Below, one piece after another: positions 29,401-40,536 of a stretch of DNA of 60,102 nucleotides. The DNA is taken from positions 1 through 60,102 of the forward strand of contig JALWDS010000002.1 in assembly GCA_027036775.1 (NCBI GenBank). Reading direction: 5' to 3'. The notes below the pieces were generated by a model that was not told where the DNA came from, ran no database searches, and was given only the letters and a program-made list of their open reading frames with translations. The stretch's first letter is position 1, and each line of letters opens with the position of its first letter. This DNA comes from Archaeoglobaceae archaeon (GTDB lineage: Archaea > Halobacteriota > Archaeoglobi > Archaeoglobales > Archaeoglobaceae). Position numbers and translations under genes: made by a program.

Positions 29401-29916
29401 AAGAGGTTGATCGATGAGGGATACGACAACGTCGGAATAATGCTACCCCTCGTCACGAGGGTTGAGGAGGTTAAAAGGGCGAGAAGGATTGCAGAAGAGG
29501 AGGGGATACCTTTGGATAGGATAGACTTCGGTATAATGGTCGAAACTCCCGCAAGTGCTCTGATAATCGAGGACATAATTAGGGAGTGTGGAATAACCTT
29601 TATCAGTTTCGGAACGAACGATCTAACGCAATACACCTTGGCGGTTGACAGAAACAACGAGCACGTAGCTTACCTCTACAACGAGAAGCATCCAGCGGTT
29701 TTGAAGCTGATCGAGCACGTCATAAAGGTCTGTAAGAAGCACGGTGTGAAAACGTCCATCTGCGGTCAGGCTGGAAGCGATCCGAAGTTTGCGGAGATAC
29801 TCGTTAGAATGGGAATAGATTCAATTTCCGCAAATCCTGACGCTGTTCACAGGGTTAGAGAGACTGTTGCAAGGATAGAAAAGAAGATAATGCTCGAAAA
29901 GCTGAGAGACCTATAA
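26443..29916 (+). CDS. ppsA: Phosphoenolpyruvate synthase precursor containing an intein
   Basis: Converts pyruvate to PEP for gluconeogenesis. The 1157 aa precursor becomes 749 aa after removal of a 408-residue intein. Order: ATP-grasp domain (residues 1 to about 345), the swivelling phosphohistidine domain, intein at codons 391-798, rest of the His domain, then the PEP/pyruvate barrel with GTNDLTQ and catalytic Cys in SICGQAGSD. The intein splits GGLT/CHAAIVSRE directly before the Cys-His pair that carries the phosphoryl group. ATG 26443 is chosen: MGVLWLYEIDKDDV matches family N-termini and GGTGGT lies ahead; the frame to 26344 overlaps the divergent gene. Confidence 0.95.
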   Translation: MGVLWLYEIDKDDVPIAGGKGANLGELMRLGIPVPEGFVVDANTFREFIESTGLKDKILEILNKIDVNNTKELENASKTIRKMIEETPMPKEIEEEIRNAYRQLCEELGEEVYVAVRSSATAEDLPSASFAGQQETYLNVKGEDEVVEKVKKCWSSLYTPRAIFYRVQQGFRHEDVSIAVVVQKMVNSEKSGVMFTSHPVTGEKIAIIEAVFGLGEAIVSGEVTPDHYEYDRVQRKLIKVQIAEKKFMITRKDGETVKVELGEKGRERVLSDNEIEELVKLGEIIEEHYGHPQDVEWAIEKGKIYIVQSRPITTIKGEVEEKEVEEGEILVKGLGASPGIGVGRVKIVLSPDEIDKVEEGDVLVTTMTTPDMVPAMRRASAIVTDEGGLTCLAGDTLLLTDRGFMKAKEIYERVERGEIIHLLGLDCSKLQPTWKRVVRAMKRRAEVIRVSVSQTGRVEDNHLDVTPDHRFYIINGRDLAKKPLEDVLRDKNFCLVMGKINNFNRYSNPKLSYLLGLILSDGYVRLDMGVRKFRRGTIVFTQKNDEIASRFLECFEDVFGKTKVLVSSKVSDGVIRGEAKDYIVSSLNVALQISKIVQNLDEFVLGLDEESLIAFVSGLIDGDGCVHNGRIQIYVSKENVLRGLVIALLSLGIVPQVTRNRNILNVQIVEDVEIFSKYSLKVRNAELKERKRFGCRFVSAKELLRDIVDSVNWKGRIKPYVENNLLIDKEKVRERILPLINDEKLKKIIDSPLQSMRIRFVKSLGIMDVYNFEVESQEEMEKNYVVFTSKLTPVVVSNCHAAIVSRELGVPAVVGTGNATKVLKEGMIVTVDGDKGVVYKGALKERKKEEKVVAVAPQIVTATEVKVNISIPDVAEKVAKETNADGVGLLRIEHMVLSLKKHPMKYIKDGEIDVYINELYKGLKKVVKAFYPKPVWIRTLDAPTDEFRSMEGGEDEPIESNPMLGYRGIRRDLREEEHFRAEMRAIKRLIDEGYDNVGIMLPLVTRVEEVKRARRIAEEEGIPLDRIDFGIMVETPASALIIEDIIRECGITFISFGTNDLTQYTLAVDRNNEHVAYLYNEKHPAVLKLIEHVIKVCKKHGVKTSICGQAGSDPKFAEILVRMGIDSISANPDAVHRVRETVARIEKKIMLEKLRDL
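27613..28836 (+). mobile_element. Intein with LAGLIDADG homing endonuclease in PEP synthase
   Basis: A 408-residue in-frame insertion. It begins CLAGDTLLLTDRG (block A), has block B TPDHRF, two endonuclease helices (LLGLILSDGYV and FVSGLIDGDG), and ends VVVSN before the +1 Cys. The penultimate residue is Ser, not the usual His, which normally assists Asn cyclisation. Both endonuclease helices keep their acidic residues, so the homing enzyme may be active. Boundaries follow from restoring the family motif GGLTCHAAIVSRE. Confidence 0.92.
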
Positions 29917-31071
29917 CACCTTTAAAATTTTTGATACACTCCTTTTTTCCCTCACAAGTATCGGTATGGATAGGACTACGTATATCGCACTCAAAATCAA
30001 CCTCATTTCCACACCCTCGTAAACGAATTGTGCCAAGAACAAAGTTAGAAGTGCCAGAGCCTCCCAAAGGGATATTCTGAGGTTCGATATAACCGCCAAA
30101 CCGAAGAGAGATTGAGAGGAAGTTAGAATTAGTTCCTCCTTTTGCCTTGGGTCCAAAGGTAGAGGGGATATCGAGTTTAGGGCCAAGCTGTAAACTAACG
30201 GTAGGGTTCCAATCAGAAGTGTCCACTGGTTGACCTTCGAGGACACGAGGGCGTTTATACTTGCTGAAACCCTCAGCCTTCTGACCAAGTAGATGGCTAC
30301 GACCAACTCCGGTGACTCACTCGCCAGTGGGGCGATCCACTGAACCATAAGATACTCGTCGAACCCAAACGCCTTTGCAGTCGATATCAAACCCTCCGCG
30401 AATGCGTCAACGCTTAGGAATATAACGAAGCCCGAGTATACGAAGAGGACTATCAGAATCGTTCTCCTAAGGCTCTTCGGAAATCTCGAAAGGTATCTGG
30501 GAACTCCTTCGAGGGGAAACTCCTCCCTGCATCCCTTGGTTGCCATGTAGAGGTAGAGTGCGTAAAGAGAGAGTAGTATAACGCTGTCTATCGGATGAAT
30601 GCTCGATTTTAAGGGTATCGTGAAGCTGTATAGGGTTGCAACGAGTAGAACGAAAATCTCCAATCTCAAACCCTCGTCGAGCTCGACCTGCGTTTTCCTC
30701 GTTTTGAACATGGCTGTAAGTGCTACCAAGCTCCATCCCACGCCTATGAGCAGTCTGTTTGCTCCCGTCATGTTTGCGGTTGCGAAGTGAACGTAGCTTC
30801 CGTTTAACTTCCCCGCCATCCACGCAAAATAAATATCTACAGCATACTCCGGCAATACCGCCAGAAAAGCCACCAGAGCCAAGCTTAGGGAACGGGGAAT
30901 GTCCATTTCGGCGGTTTCCGCACACCAAGAAATTATGAAGGCGGACGAAATTATAGCTATACCAGAGAGAAGGGCTTCAAAGTGGGGAGGGAGTTTGACG
31001 TTTAAAAACAAGACTAAAAGCCAAGGAACCGTTAGGGAGATGGCGAAGGCCATCGACAACTTCTCTCTCAT
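29911..31071 (-). CDS. Cation exchanger of the CaCA (Na+/Ca2+ exchanger-like) superfamily
   Basis: A 386 aa membrane protein with about eleven helices. Two alpha-repeat signatures are visible: LPEYAVDIY with ATANMTGANRLLIG, and ASESPELVVAIY with SSKVNQWTLLIG. The acidic residues in PEY and SPE would bind the cation. Ion specificity is not evident. It overlaps the convergent ppsA end by 6 bp and is divergent from the Mrp gene. Confidence 0.82.
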   Translation of the reverse strand: MREKLSMAFAISLTVPWLLVLFLNVKLPPHFEALLSGIAIISSAFIISWCAETAEMDIPRSLSLALVAFLAVLPEYAVDIYFAWMAGKLNGSYVHFATANMTGANRLLIGVGWSLVALTAMFKTRKTQVELDEGLRLEIFVLLVATLYSFTIPLKSSIHPIDSVILLSLYALYLYMATKGCREEFPLEGVPRYLSRFPKSLRRTILIVLFVYSGFVIFLSVDAFAEGLISTAKAFGFDEYLMVQWIAPLASESPELVVAIYLVRRLRVSASINALVSSKVNQWTLLIGTLPLVYSLALNSISPLPLDPRQKEELILTSSQSLFGLAVISNLRISLWEALALLTLFLAQFVYEGVEMRLILSAIYVVLSIPILVREKRSVSKILKVL

Positions 31072-31161
31072 CCCTTCCGAAAAACCTTCGAGATATTTAA
31101 ATTTTGTAGGAACGGTCTAAATTTCGGATAGTTTCTTATGCAGTAACGTCCGCGTTTGCAC

Positions 31162-31899
31162 ATGAAGAAGATAATCGTGATGAGCGGTAAGGGAGGTGTG
31201 GGTAAGAGCACGGTAGCGGTAAATCTCGCCTTTGCCTTGGCGAAGAAGGGTTACAAGGTTGGTTTGTTGGATGCGGACATACACGGCCCGAGCATTCCGA
31301 AGCTTTTGGGGATAGACAAGGTTGGAGGTTTGGAGGTTGAGGGAGATAAGCTCAAACCTCTCGAGATAAACGGCGTTAAGGTCATATCAATTGGTTTCTT
31401 CCTTCCCTCCAAGGACACTCCAGTTGTTTGGAGAGGGCCGATGAAGCACAAGTTCATAGAGCAGATAACCAAAGATGTCAGTTGGGGAGATTTAGACTTC
31501 CTCGTGATAGACTGCCCGCCCGGAACGGGTGACGAGGTCATAAGCATAGCCCAGCTTTTGGATCCGGAGATAGCTGTAATAGTAACGACCCCTCAAACCG
31601 TAGCCTTGGAGGACGTGACCAAAGCTGTGAACTTCGCAAAGAAGAGCAACATGAAGACATTCGTGATAGAGAACATGAGCGGTTTCAGATGCCCGCACTG
31701 TGGCAAGGTCGTCTACATATTCGGCAAGGGCGGTGGCGAAACTCTGGCGAAGAACTACGGCGTGAAGTTTTTGGGGTCTATTCCCCTCGACGAGAAGGTC
31801 GTTGAAAGTGGTGAGAGGGGAAATCCGTTTGTGAGGGAGGAAAACGAAACCACCAAGGTGTTTATGGAGATAGTGGACAAACTCCTGAAGGAGATATGA
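31162..31899 (+). CDS. mrp: Mrp/NBP35-family Fe-S cluster carrier ATPase
   Basis: A 245 aa P-loop ATPase that carries and delivers [4Fe-4S] clusters. Walker [35 protein letters not shown] and the C-terminal cluster site CPHCGKVV are present. ATG 31162 is used, with TTG 31156 rejected. The last codons overlap the PHP gene start. It differs from the two ATPases at 5001-6640 in lacking a ferredoxin domain. Confidence 0.92.
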   Translation: MKKIIVMSGKGGVGKSTVAVNLAFALAKKGYKVGLLDADIHGPSIPKLLGIDKVGGLEVEGDKLKPLEINGVKVISIGFFLPSKDTPVVWRGPMKHKFIEQITKDVSWGDLDFLVIDCPPGTGDEVISIAQLLDPEIAVIVTTPQTVALEDVTKAVNFAKKSNMKTFVIENMSGFRCPHCGKVVYIFGKGGGETLAKNYGVKFLGSIPLDEKVVESGERGNPFVREENETTKVFMEIVDKLLKEI

Positions 31900-32543
31900 T
31901 GGACCTACACGTTCACTCCGTTTATTCGGACGGAAGTGCAAGCGTTGAGGAAATTGCAAGGAAGGCTAAGGAGAGGGGTTTAAAGGCTATAGCGATAGTC
32001 GATCACTCCTTGGAGCATAAGAAAGGTGTAACGGAGGAGAAACTTAGAAGGAGACAGGTTGAGATTGAAACTGCAAGGGACAGATACGATTTGGAAATTT
32101 TGAGCGGTGTTGAGTGCGGTATATTGCCAGACGGTGATATTGCCCTTCCAAACTTCGATTTCGACATCGTTGTAGCGTCTATCCACGACATCTTGTCCAC
32201 GCGGGAGTATTACCACAGGATAAAGGAGTGCTTGAGGAAAAACGGAGATAAGATAGACGTTCTGGGACATCTGCATTCGGAGATGTTCAACTGCGGTAGG
32301 GACTTTTCCCAAGACGTTGAGATAATAGACCTTCTGATCGAGTGCGACGTCGCTTTGGAGATAAACTCCCTCCACAGAGCTCCACCCATAGACTTCCTCG
32401 AGATGTGCTCCAACAAATCGGTAAAGTATTCGGTAGGTAGCGACGCCCACACCTTGGATAGGGTTGGAGACGTTAAGTGGTGTTTCGAGATGGCGAGGAG
32501 GTTTTTGAAGGGGGGTAAATTTATACTTTCTCAACTTTTATAG
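31896..32543 (+). CDS. PHP-domain phosphoesterase
   Basis: A 215 aa protein of the PHP superfamily. Metal-binding motifs HVHSVYSDG at the N-terminus, [28 protein letters not shown] and GSDAHTLD follow the family order. Substrate unknown; histidinol phosphatase and nucleic-acid roles occur in this superfamily. Start ATG 31896 or 31899; coupled to mrp by overlap. Confidence 0.85.
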   Translation: MMDLHVHSVYSDGSASVEEIARKAKERGLKAIAIVDHSLEHKKGVTEEKLRRRQVEIETARDRYDLEILSGVECGILPDGDIALPNFDFDIVVASIHDILSTREYYHRIKECLRKNGDKIDVLGHLHSEMFNCGRDFSQDVEIIDLLIECDVALEINSLHRAPPIDFLEMCSNKSVKYSVGSDAHTLDRVGDVKWCFEMARRFLKGGKFILSQLL

Positions 32544-32589
32544 AAAACTTAGAAAACACCGTTAAATACTATCGAGACTAAAATCGTCT

Positions 32590-34723
<2,134 letters not shown>

Positions 34724-34757
34724 ATGCAAATATAAAAATGTGTTGTTGAAGTTTAAG

Positions 34758-35513
34758 TTACGTAGTTGGTCCTCTCTCCATACCGCTCGAAATTATGGAC
34801 TCAAACTCCTCCTTGCTCAAATACACGGGTTCATAATTAACACCCAACATTTTCAACTGAGATACGAATGCTCTTAAGTGGTTTCTCGAACCTTTCATGA
34901 GATTTTGGTAAACCGTTCTTATATCCACTTTGTCGGTATGATTTAAACAGTTCTTTAAATCAACTATGTCCAGCTCCTCAATCATGGCTCCAACTTTTAG
35001 AGCGTCTTCAAGTGAATTCGATCCCTCATTTATGAGTTTTTTGTAGAGTTCCCCAAATTTTGGATTCGTAAACTCCCCTATACCCTTACCTTCAGTTGGA
35101 TCCGATAGGTTATACTTCTCTATGAGCAATCTAACGGCATCGAGGTGTGTCTGTTCACTCTGTGCTATGTTGTAGAATATTCTGTTTTTCCACTTTTCAT
35201 ACAAAGTTAAGTAAACGTCTCTTGCCAGTTTTTCTTCTTCAACCATGTGCATCAAATCCTCCTTTTCAGTTTCAGTTAAGTTTCCAGCCTTTACTGAGTA
35301 AACAAACTCTTTAAGGTTTTGAACGTTTATAGCCCCACTACTGTTGATTAAAGTTCTACCTCTGCCCATTCTACCCTGCCCCACTTGCCCCATCACTGGA
35401 GTCCACTTTGTTTGTGTCGATGTCGGTGTGGGTTTAATAATGGATTTTTGAGTTTGAACACACCCCGCAAGTGCTACAACCATCACCAACAGTAAAACGC
35501 AAAGTCTTCTCAT
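34758..35513 (-). CDS. DUF2202 ferritin-like lipoprotein
   Basis: A 251 aa exported protein. A hydrophobic N-terminus ends in the lipobox LAGC (Cys near residue 18), and a Thr/Ser/Pro-rich linker follows. The remainder is a DUF2202 domain with EEEKLARDVYLTLYEKW, AQSEQTHLDAVRLL, IEELDIVDL and GSRNHLRAFV; the Glu and His positions resemble a ferritin-like di-iron helix bundle. It likely sits on the outer face of the membrane. Downstream of and codirectional with the membrane protein at 35562-36161. Confidence 0.85.
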   Translation of the reverse strand: MRRLCVLLLVMVVALAGCVQTQKSIIKPTPTSTQTKWTPVMGQVGQGRMGRGRTLINSSGAINVQNLKEFVYSVKAGNLTETEKEDLMHMVEEEKLARDVYLTLYEKWKNRIFYNIAQSEQTHLDAVRLLIEKYNLSDPTEGKGIGEFTNPKFGELYKKLINEGSNSLEDALKVGAMIEELDIVDLKNCLNHTDKVDIRTVYQNLMKGSRNHLRAFVSQLKMLGVNYEPVYLSKEEFESIISSGMERGPTT

Positions 35514-35522
35514 CAAGACACC

Positions 35523-35562
35523 TCTGAATTTTTCACATTTATTCTGAATTTTTCACATTTAT
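35523..35562. repeat. Two exact 20-bp tandem copies
   Basis: The unit tctgaatttttcacatttat occurs twice in a row, filling the gap between the two exported-protein genes; the second copy runs into the stop codon of the upstream gene. It is probably a recent slippage duplication. Confidence 0.85.
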
Positions 35563-36161
35563 TAAGTTTTTGGAACTTTAACGAAGTGCTTGTACCTCTT
35601 CAGTATGTGATACAGACACAGCACGCTTGCAACTATTGAAAACTCCACATGCCAAAAGAGTAGGTCGTAGTCCCTGATTGTCCTAAAGTCGAGGAACAAC
35701 AGTAGAAACCCTATCAATGCAGACGGTATGGCGGTTACCAAGAGAAGGATGTTCCACCAGTATCTCGCAAACCTCTTGCTAATCTTTCTCTCGACAATTT
35801 CAGCTAAAGTTATCAACACTACACCTAAAGCTATCAGCTGAAAAACGTTATACCTTTCCAACCTATTTGGATAAAAACTGTGGTTAATTCGAGAGACCGT
35901 TAGCCTTTCCCAAGGTGGTGGTTCGGAATGGTCGCAGTAACCGTCCCCATCCGTATCGATGTAGTTACTACACTGTCCAGGATACGGATCGTAAACCAAT
36001 CCCTTCGGACAGTCGTTCCAAGTTACGGTTGTTTCGTTCAAAAAGGTGTTTTCATTGGATTCACCCCTCTTCTGCTTTCCAAACCATCTTGCATTTGTAA
36101 GAACTGATAAAGCCGAAATTATCAACATCGCCACCAGCACTGCGACTATTATCTTACGCAT
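35562..36161 (-). CDS. Membrane protein with extracytoplasmic Asp-rich loop and Cys
   Basis: A 199 aa protein with an N-terminal signal/anchor helix (residues about 4-22). The exposed region contains CPKGLVYDPYPGQC followed by DTDGDGYCDHSEPP, an EF-hand/dockerin-like calcium loop with embedded Cys. Three membrane helices follow, with His in FWHVEFS and LYHIL that could bind heme. Such Cys-Asp modules occur next to redox membrane domains in anaerobes. Function unknown. Confidence 0.65.
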   Translation of the reverse strand: MRKIIVAVLVAMLIISALSVLTNARWFGKQKRGESNENTFLNETTVTWNDCPKGLVYDPYPGQCSNYIDTDGDGYCDHSEPPPWERLTVSRINHSFYPNRLERYNVFQLIALGVVLITLAEIVERKISKRFARYWWNILLLVTAIPSALIGFLLLFLDFRTIRDYDLLFWHVEFSIVASVLCLYHILKRYKHFVKVPKT

Positions 36162-36212
36162 GTAAGTTTCTTTTTACACGTTGTTTAAATACGTTTTCGA
36201 GTCTATGAAATG

Positions 36213-37454
36213 TCAAGTTCCGTGTCTCCAATCGCTCAAATATCTGATCTGTTCATCCGTAAGCCTATCTATTTCTACGCCCATGCTCTCAAGCTTCAGC
36301 CTTGCTACCTTTCTGTCGAGCTCCTCTGGCAACTTGTAAACCTTTCTCTCAAGCTTCTCGTGATTTTCCGCTATGTATCTCACTGCCAAAGCCTGATCGG
36401 AAAAGCTCATGTCCATGACTTCAATCGGATGTCCATCGCCTACAACCAAGTTTACAAGCCTACCTTCAGCAATTAGGTAGAGCTTTTTGTCCCCCAAGTC
36501 GTATTCGGTCAGGTATGGTCTTATCTCCCTCTTCCCCTTGCTCAGCCTTTCCAAGTCTGGAATCGATATCTCCACGTTGAAGTGTCCTGCGTTTGCCAAA
36601 ATAGCACCGTCTTTCATGAGCTTGAAGTGCTCCTCCCTTATCACGTTTATGTTACCAGTTGCGGTTATAAAGATGTCTCCGTATTTGCAGGCCTCCTTCA
36701 TCGGCATAACCCTAAAACCGTCCATTACCGCCTCTAAAGCCCTTATTTCGTCAACCTCCGTAACTATCACGTTTGCACCCAATCCCTTGGCCCTCATCGC
36801 AATTCCCCTTCCACACCATCCGTATCCTGCAACGACAACCGTTTTTCCAGCTATAAGCGTGTTCGTAGCCCTGAAAATACCGTCCCACGTCGATTGTCCC
36901 GTGCCATAGCGATTGTCGAAGAGGAACTTCGTGTAGGCATCATTCACAGCAATAACTGGAAACCTCAAAACCCCCTCCCTCTCCATAGCCCTCAACCTTA
37001 TGACACCCGTAGTTGTTTCCTCACTCGCCCCCAGAACTTTATCAGCCCAGTCCGTTCTTTCCTTGTGAAGGAGGAAGATCAGATCCGCTCCATCGTCAAC
37101 GACGATGTCGGGTTTGAAGTCTATCACCCTGTTCAAGGCTTCGTAGTATTCCTCTCTGCTCATACCCCTTTTGGCAAAGCACCTTATGCCCATCTCCCTC
37201 AGAGCGTTTGCGACGTCATCCTGCGTGCTCAGTGGGTTGCAACCCGTTATAGCAACTTCCGCACCACCCTCAATTAGAGTTAAAACGAGCACAGCTGTTT
37301 TGGCCTCAACGTGGAGTGCCATTCCAATCCTGTAACCCTCCAACGGCTTTTCCCTCTTGAACTCCTCCCTTATTTTAGCTATAGTTTTCATGTTTCTCTT
37401 TGCCCACTCTATCTTTCTGTATCCGCTCTCCATGCTCCAAGAACTTCGAGCCAT
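36213..37454 (-). CDS. ahcY: S-adenosylhomocysteine hydrolase
   Basis: Splits S-adenosylhomocysteine to homocysteine and adenosine (or inosine in some archaea), supporting the methyltransferases. 413 aa. NAD site [10 protein letters not shown], substrate segments [30 protein letters not shown] and [10 protein letters not shown] are family hallmarks. Divergent from a short unknown gene with overlapping promoter sequence around 37454-37486. Confidence 0.94.
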   Translation of the reverse strand: MARSSWSMESGYRKIEWAKRNMKTIAKIREEFKREKPLEGYRIGMALHVEAKTAVLVLTLIEGGAEVAITGCNPLSTQDDVANALREMGIRCFAKRGMSREEYYEALNRVIDFKPDIVVDDGADLIFLLHKERTDWADKVLGASEETTTGVIRLRAMEREGVLRFPVIAVNDAYTKFLFDNRYGTGQSTWDGIFRATNTLIAGKTVVVAGYGWCGRGIAMRAKGLGANVIVTEVDEIRALEAVMDGFRVMPMKEACKYGDIFITATGNINVIREEHFKLMKDGAILANAGHFNVEISIPDLERLSKGKREIRPYLTEYDLGDKKLYLIAEGRLVNLVVGDGHPIEVMDMSFSDQALAVRYIAENHEKLERKVYKLPEELDRKVARLKLESMGVEIDRLTDEQIRYLSDWRHGT

Positions 37455-37485
37455 CTATAAATGTTGTGAACACCTACGTTGCGGT

Positions 37486-37881
37486 ATGATAGAGGAAGTG
37501 AAGAGGGTTTTGGAGGAGATGGGTTTCAAGTGCTACGTGAAGGAGGGCGAGCTTGTTGTCCCTCTAAGAATTGACGAGGACTTTGCAGAATTCTTCGTCG
37601 ATGAGGAAGGGAACGCCATCGGAATAATTTACGATGCGGAGAGGTTTTTGAGTGAAGAACTGATGAGGGAGATTTTGAGGATTCCCACGAAGTTCAAGGT
37701 TTCGATAGGGATAGATGATGAGGGTGACTTGATATTCGACGCTTGGCACGTTAAAATAAAGAAGATTCCAGAAACTGCATTGGGTTCATTTATCATTTTC
37801 GCAAACTTCGTGAGGTGGTTGAGGGAGCAATCGAAAGAAGGTAGGGTCGAGCCTTTCAGATTAGAAGAAGGGAAAAGATGA
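37486..37881 (+). CDS. Small hypothetical protein
   Basis: A 131 aa soluble acidic alpha/beta protein starting MIEEVKRVLEEMGFKCYV. Its pattern of a first helix followed by strands (GELVVPLRIDEDFAEFFVDE) recalls YbjN-type folds, but I cannot confirm this. ATG 37486 is chosen with a TATA-like TCTATAAATG at 37454-37463. It overlaps the convergent DUF1614 gene by 26 bp. Confidence 0.6.
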   Translation: MIEEVKRVLEEMGFKCYVKEGELVVPLRIDEDFAEFFVDEEGNAIGIIYDAERFLSEELMREILRIPTKFKVSIGIDDEGDLIFDAWHVKIKKIPETALGSFIIFANFVRWLREQSKEGRVEPFRLEEGKR

Positions 37882-38530
37882 CGGAAAATAACCCGGTTAA
37901 AAATATTCCGTCAAACGTTCCCGCACCTCCAATGCTTACGACTCCACTTCCAATCTTCTCAACGTCCTTCAGGTGAAGAACGTCCGCACCGAAGAGTGCG
38001 GATAAAACCCCTGAGGAGAATGCAAGCTTTGGCAGGAGTGTTAATGGCAATCCCATAGAAGTTACGACCACATAACTCGTAAGGCTTGAAATGGCTGGTG
38101 GGATGAACATGGGAACCGCTATACCCACTCCCGGAACGGGTTTTGCAACGCGGTATATTATTGCGGTGCACACGACGAATGTTACGAGGAACGCGTTGAG
38201 TGGTATTTCCGTAAGCAACTTCAGAGAGAGTATGGTTGGAATTACGCAACCACCCAAATTTACCGCTATCACGATGTCCCTCCTTTCGACCACTTGATAC
38301 ATAACGCCGAAGAAGCTGTAAGTTCCGACTACGAATTTTCCCTCTTTTTTATACAAGGGGATATTTATAAAGCTACCGAGAACTATGAGAAGGAAGAGAA
38401 TTAAAGCCTCTTCGTAACTCAAGCCGAACGTGATTTGAAAGACTTGAGGGGTCGCAATTGCAAATATCAGAGCGAAGGGAATTAGAACGAAGAGAACGAA
38501 GAACGGTAGGAGGAGGGGAGGGACTATCAT
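37856..38530 (-). CDS. DUF1614 membrane protein
   Basis: A 224 aa protein with about seven helices. The segments PGVGIAVPMFIPPAIS, FGADVLHLKDV and VSIGGAGTFDGIFLTG are characteristic of DUF1614, an archaeal/bacterial membrane family of unknown function. ATG 38530 overlaps the PRC-barrel stop (ATGA), so the two genes are coupled. Confidence 0.83.
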   Translation of the reverse strand: MIVPPLLLPFFVLFVLIPFALIFAIATPQVFQITFGLSYEEALILFLLIVLGSFINIPLYKKEGKFVVGTYSFFGVMYQVVERRDIVIAVNLGGCVIPTILSLKLLTEIPLNAFLVTFVVCTAIIYRVAKPVPGVGIAVPMFIPPAISSLTSYVVVTSMGLPLTLLPKLAFSSGVLSALFGADVLHLKDVEKIGSGVVSIGGAGTFDGIFLTGLFSVIFSLLLI

Positions 38531-38757
38531 CTTCTCCTGTCAACAACTATGTAATCGCTTATAGCCCTAACGTATTCGAAGGGAATGACGTAAAGCCCGT
38601 CTTGCATTTCGAAGTCCTCTATTTTCTTGTTGGGCTTTACGAGCAGACTTATAAGAGTTCCCGTCTTGAAATCAACCAAGATGTTGTATAGCTCACCGAT
38701 CACCGTTCCGTCCGAAAGGGTGACGATCTTTCTGACAAGCGACCTTGCGGTTATCAT
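38527..38757 (-). CDS. PRC-barrel domain protein
   Basis: A 76 aa single PRC-barrel domain: IVTLSDGTVIGELYNILVDF followed by LISLLVKP and YVIPFEYVRAISDYIVV. Short archaeal PRC-barrel proteins act in RNA processing, cell division (CdpB-like) or complex assembly; which applies here is unknown. Translationally coupled to the DUF1614 gene. Confidence 0.85.
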   Translation of the reverse strand: MITARSLVRKIVTLSDGTVIGELYNILVDFKTGTLISLLVKPNKKIEDFEMQDGLYVIPFEYVRAISDYIVVDRRR

Positions 38758-38783
38758 TTTAATCGGGATTTTTCGGAAACTAT

Positions 38784-40112
38784 TTAAATCTTTTTGCCTT
38801 TCTTGATCATCCTAATCACGTCTTCCTTCTTTTTCAAAGCCTTCTCTACCGCGATGTCTATCTTTCTCATCATCTCCTCAATATTCTTGGGTTTCTCCTC
38901 TCCTACGACCTTCTTTATTGGCGTGTATGCTGACTCCCTAAACCTCGGCTTTAAAGGCCTTTTTTCTCCGTCGAAGATGTAAGCCCCTCTTCCCTTCTCA
39001 ACCCATCCGACCTCCTCAATCCTAACTCCGACGGATTTTACTACCCCCTTAACTTCCTCAGCGGTTTCCTCATCGCATATCACCATGAGAGAATCTATGG
39101 ACACTCCCATGAAGTCTATCTCAAGTTCATCGAGCATCTTCAAAACCCTCGGATTTACCATACTTCTACACTTCTCGTAATCGAAAACCAAGGCCTTTCC
39201 CGAGACGTGTGATATCTCTTCAGCGTCCCCCCTTATACCCCCATTCGTGACGTCGCTCATCGAATGTATCCTTTTAACCAAGTCGTTTTCAATTACAGCG
39301 TTGCATGCAATCAGGAAATCGATGTTTAAAGTTTCCTCAACAACCTCATGCATCCCGTAGTATATTGCGGTTGTAGCTATAGTCCCTCCTCCAGCCCCTT
39401 CGGTTAAAAGTATAACGTCCCCCTCCTTGACGTTCTTCCTCGGAGTTATGTGCTTCGAAACTCCAACGCATCCAACGCCACCCGTCATTCTCTCTCCAAT
39501 GACCATGTCACCCCCTATCCTTAGGGTTGAACCGCTCACCAATGGAACGTTCATTAACTCGCAGACTGTCAAAATTCCGGCGATGTGATCGAAAATCTTC
39601 GAAACGTCTCCGTCGTCAGCAATATGTATGTCCGAAAAAACCGCAATTGGTTTTGCACCCATAACCATAACGTCCCTCATGCAAGCCCTCGTAACGTGAA
39701 AACCGGCAATGAACGGAAACTCGCTCAACCTCGAGTGAATTCCGTCTATGGATACGGATACGTAGTAATCCCCAACTTTGACAACTCCAGCGTCGTCCAA
39801 ATCCGCGGACGAAATTACCGATCTGACGGACTTCGAAATCATCTCTCCTATCTTTCTGTGAACGTAGAAATCTCCCAAACCACGAGAACCAACACCAAAT
39901 TCCCCCATCTTAACCCCGCTCTTGTAGTAATCTAATACGGGATTCGTTTTCGAATACGCGTTCTTTACTTCGGTGATAACCGCTTTAGCCCATCTCTCTG
40001 CCATCTCATAGCTGAAGTCCTTGATCTCCATAATCCTCTCTATCAGCATCTCCTTGACTTTATCCTCGTCGAACCTTTCGAGCATCTTCCTCGCGTAGCC
40101 TTCTAAGTCCAT
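38784..40112 (-). CDS. AIR synthase-related protein (PurM/HypE/SelD superfamily)
   Basis: A 442 aa protein with an added helical N-terminus (about 60 residues) before the PurM-like ATP-binding fold: GVGSRGLGDFYVHR, DDAGVVKVGDYYVSVSIDG, VMGAKPIAVFSDIH, TEGAGGGT and MSDVTNGGIRGDAEEI. It lacks the C-terminal Cys of HypE, so it is not the hydrogenase maturation enzyme. ATG 40112 is used, 1 nt after the upstream stop. Substrate unknown. Confidence 0.78.
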   Translation of the reverse strand: MDLEGYARKMLERFDEDKVKEMLIERIMEIKDFSYEMAERWAKAVITEVKNAYSKTNPVLDYYKSGVKMGEFGVGSRGLGDFYVHRKIGEMISKSVRSVISSADLDDAGVVKVGDYYVSVSIDGIHSRLSEFPFIAGFHVTRACMRDVMVMGAKPIAVFSDIHIADDGDVSKIFDHIAGILTVCELMNVPLVSGSTLRIGGDMVIGERMTGGVGCVGVSKHITPRKNVKEGDVILLTEGAGGGTIATTAIYYGMHEVVEETLNIDFLIACNAVIENDLVKRIHSMSDVTNGGIRGDAEEISHVSGKALVFDYEKCRSMVNPRVLKMLDELEIDFMGVSIDSLMVICDEETAEEVKGVVKSVGVRIEEVGWVEKGRGAYIFDGEKRPLKPRFRESAYTPIKKVVGEEKPKNIEEMMRKIDIAVEKALKKKEDVIRMIKKGKKI

Positions 40113-40113
40113 A

Positions 40114-40536
40114 TCAACCACCGCTGACCAAAGATAGACCAACGACTATTAAAATTGCACCAACGACAACCTTGGGACTCACGTTCTCTCCGAGTATCAA
40201 GGCGGAAAAGATTACGGTGAATAGCGGGTAAATGGAAGTTATTGGAACAACTTTGGATGCCTGAGAAAGCCTTAGAGCTTGGAAGTAAACGACCATTGCT
40301 ATACCGCTCGCAATTATTCCAGCTATTAAAAGGAGGGCTACGCTTTTGAAGGTGAGCTTGGCCGAGGAGAAGTCCCTCGTAACGACTGTCACAACAGCTA
40401 AGAAAAGGAAGGCTCCGGCAATTCTTACGAGATTTGCGAGGATTGGTGAAACTCCGGTGCTCACGACGTATTTGTCCATAAGCGGGGCGATTCCCCAGAG
40501 CAGAGCGGAAATCAAAGCTAATAGCTCACCCTTCAT
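40114..40536 (-). CDS. Half-size EamA/DMT-family transporter
   Basis: A 140 aa, five-helix single EamA unit (starts ELLALISALLWGIAPLMDKYVV; ends GAILIVVGLSLVSGG), resembling the second half of a ten-helix drug/metabolite transporter. Such single units must dimerise. It overlaps the end of the SpoU gene by 11 nt and precedes the AIR synthase relative by 1 nt. Confidence 0.8.
   Translation of the reverse strand: MKGELLALISALLWGIAPLMDKYVVSTGVSPILANLVRIAGAFLFLAVVTVVTRDFSSAKLTFKSVALLLIAGIIASGIAMVVYFQALRLSQASKVVPITSIYPLFTVIFSALILGENVSPKVVVGAILIVVGLSLVSGG

Noticed and set aside
38784-40112. AIR synthase relative considered as hypE completing the hyp set
   Set aside because: It lacks the C-terminal Cys tail of HypE, has an extra N-terminal region and lies 14 kb from hypABCD.
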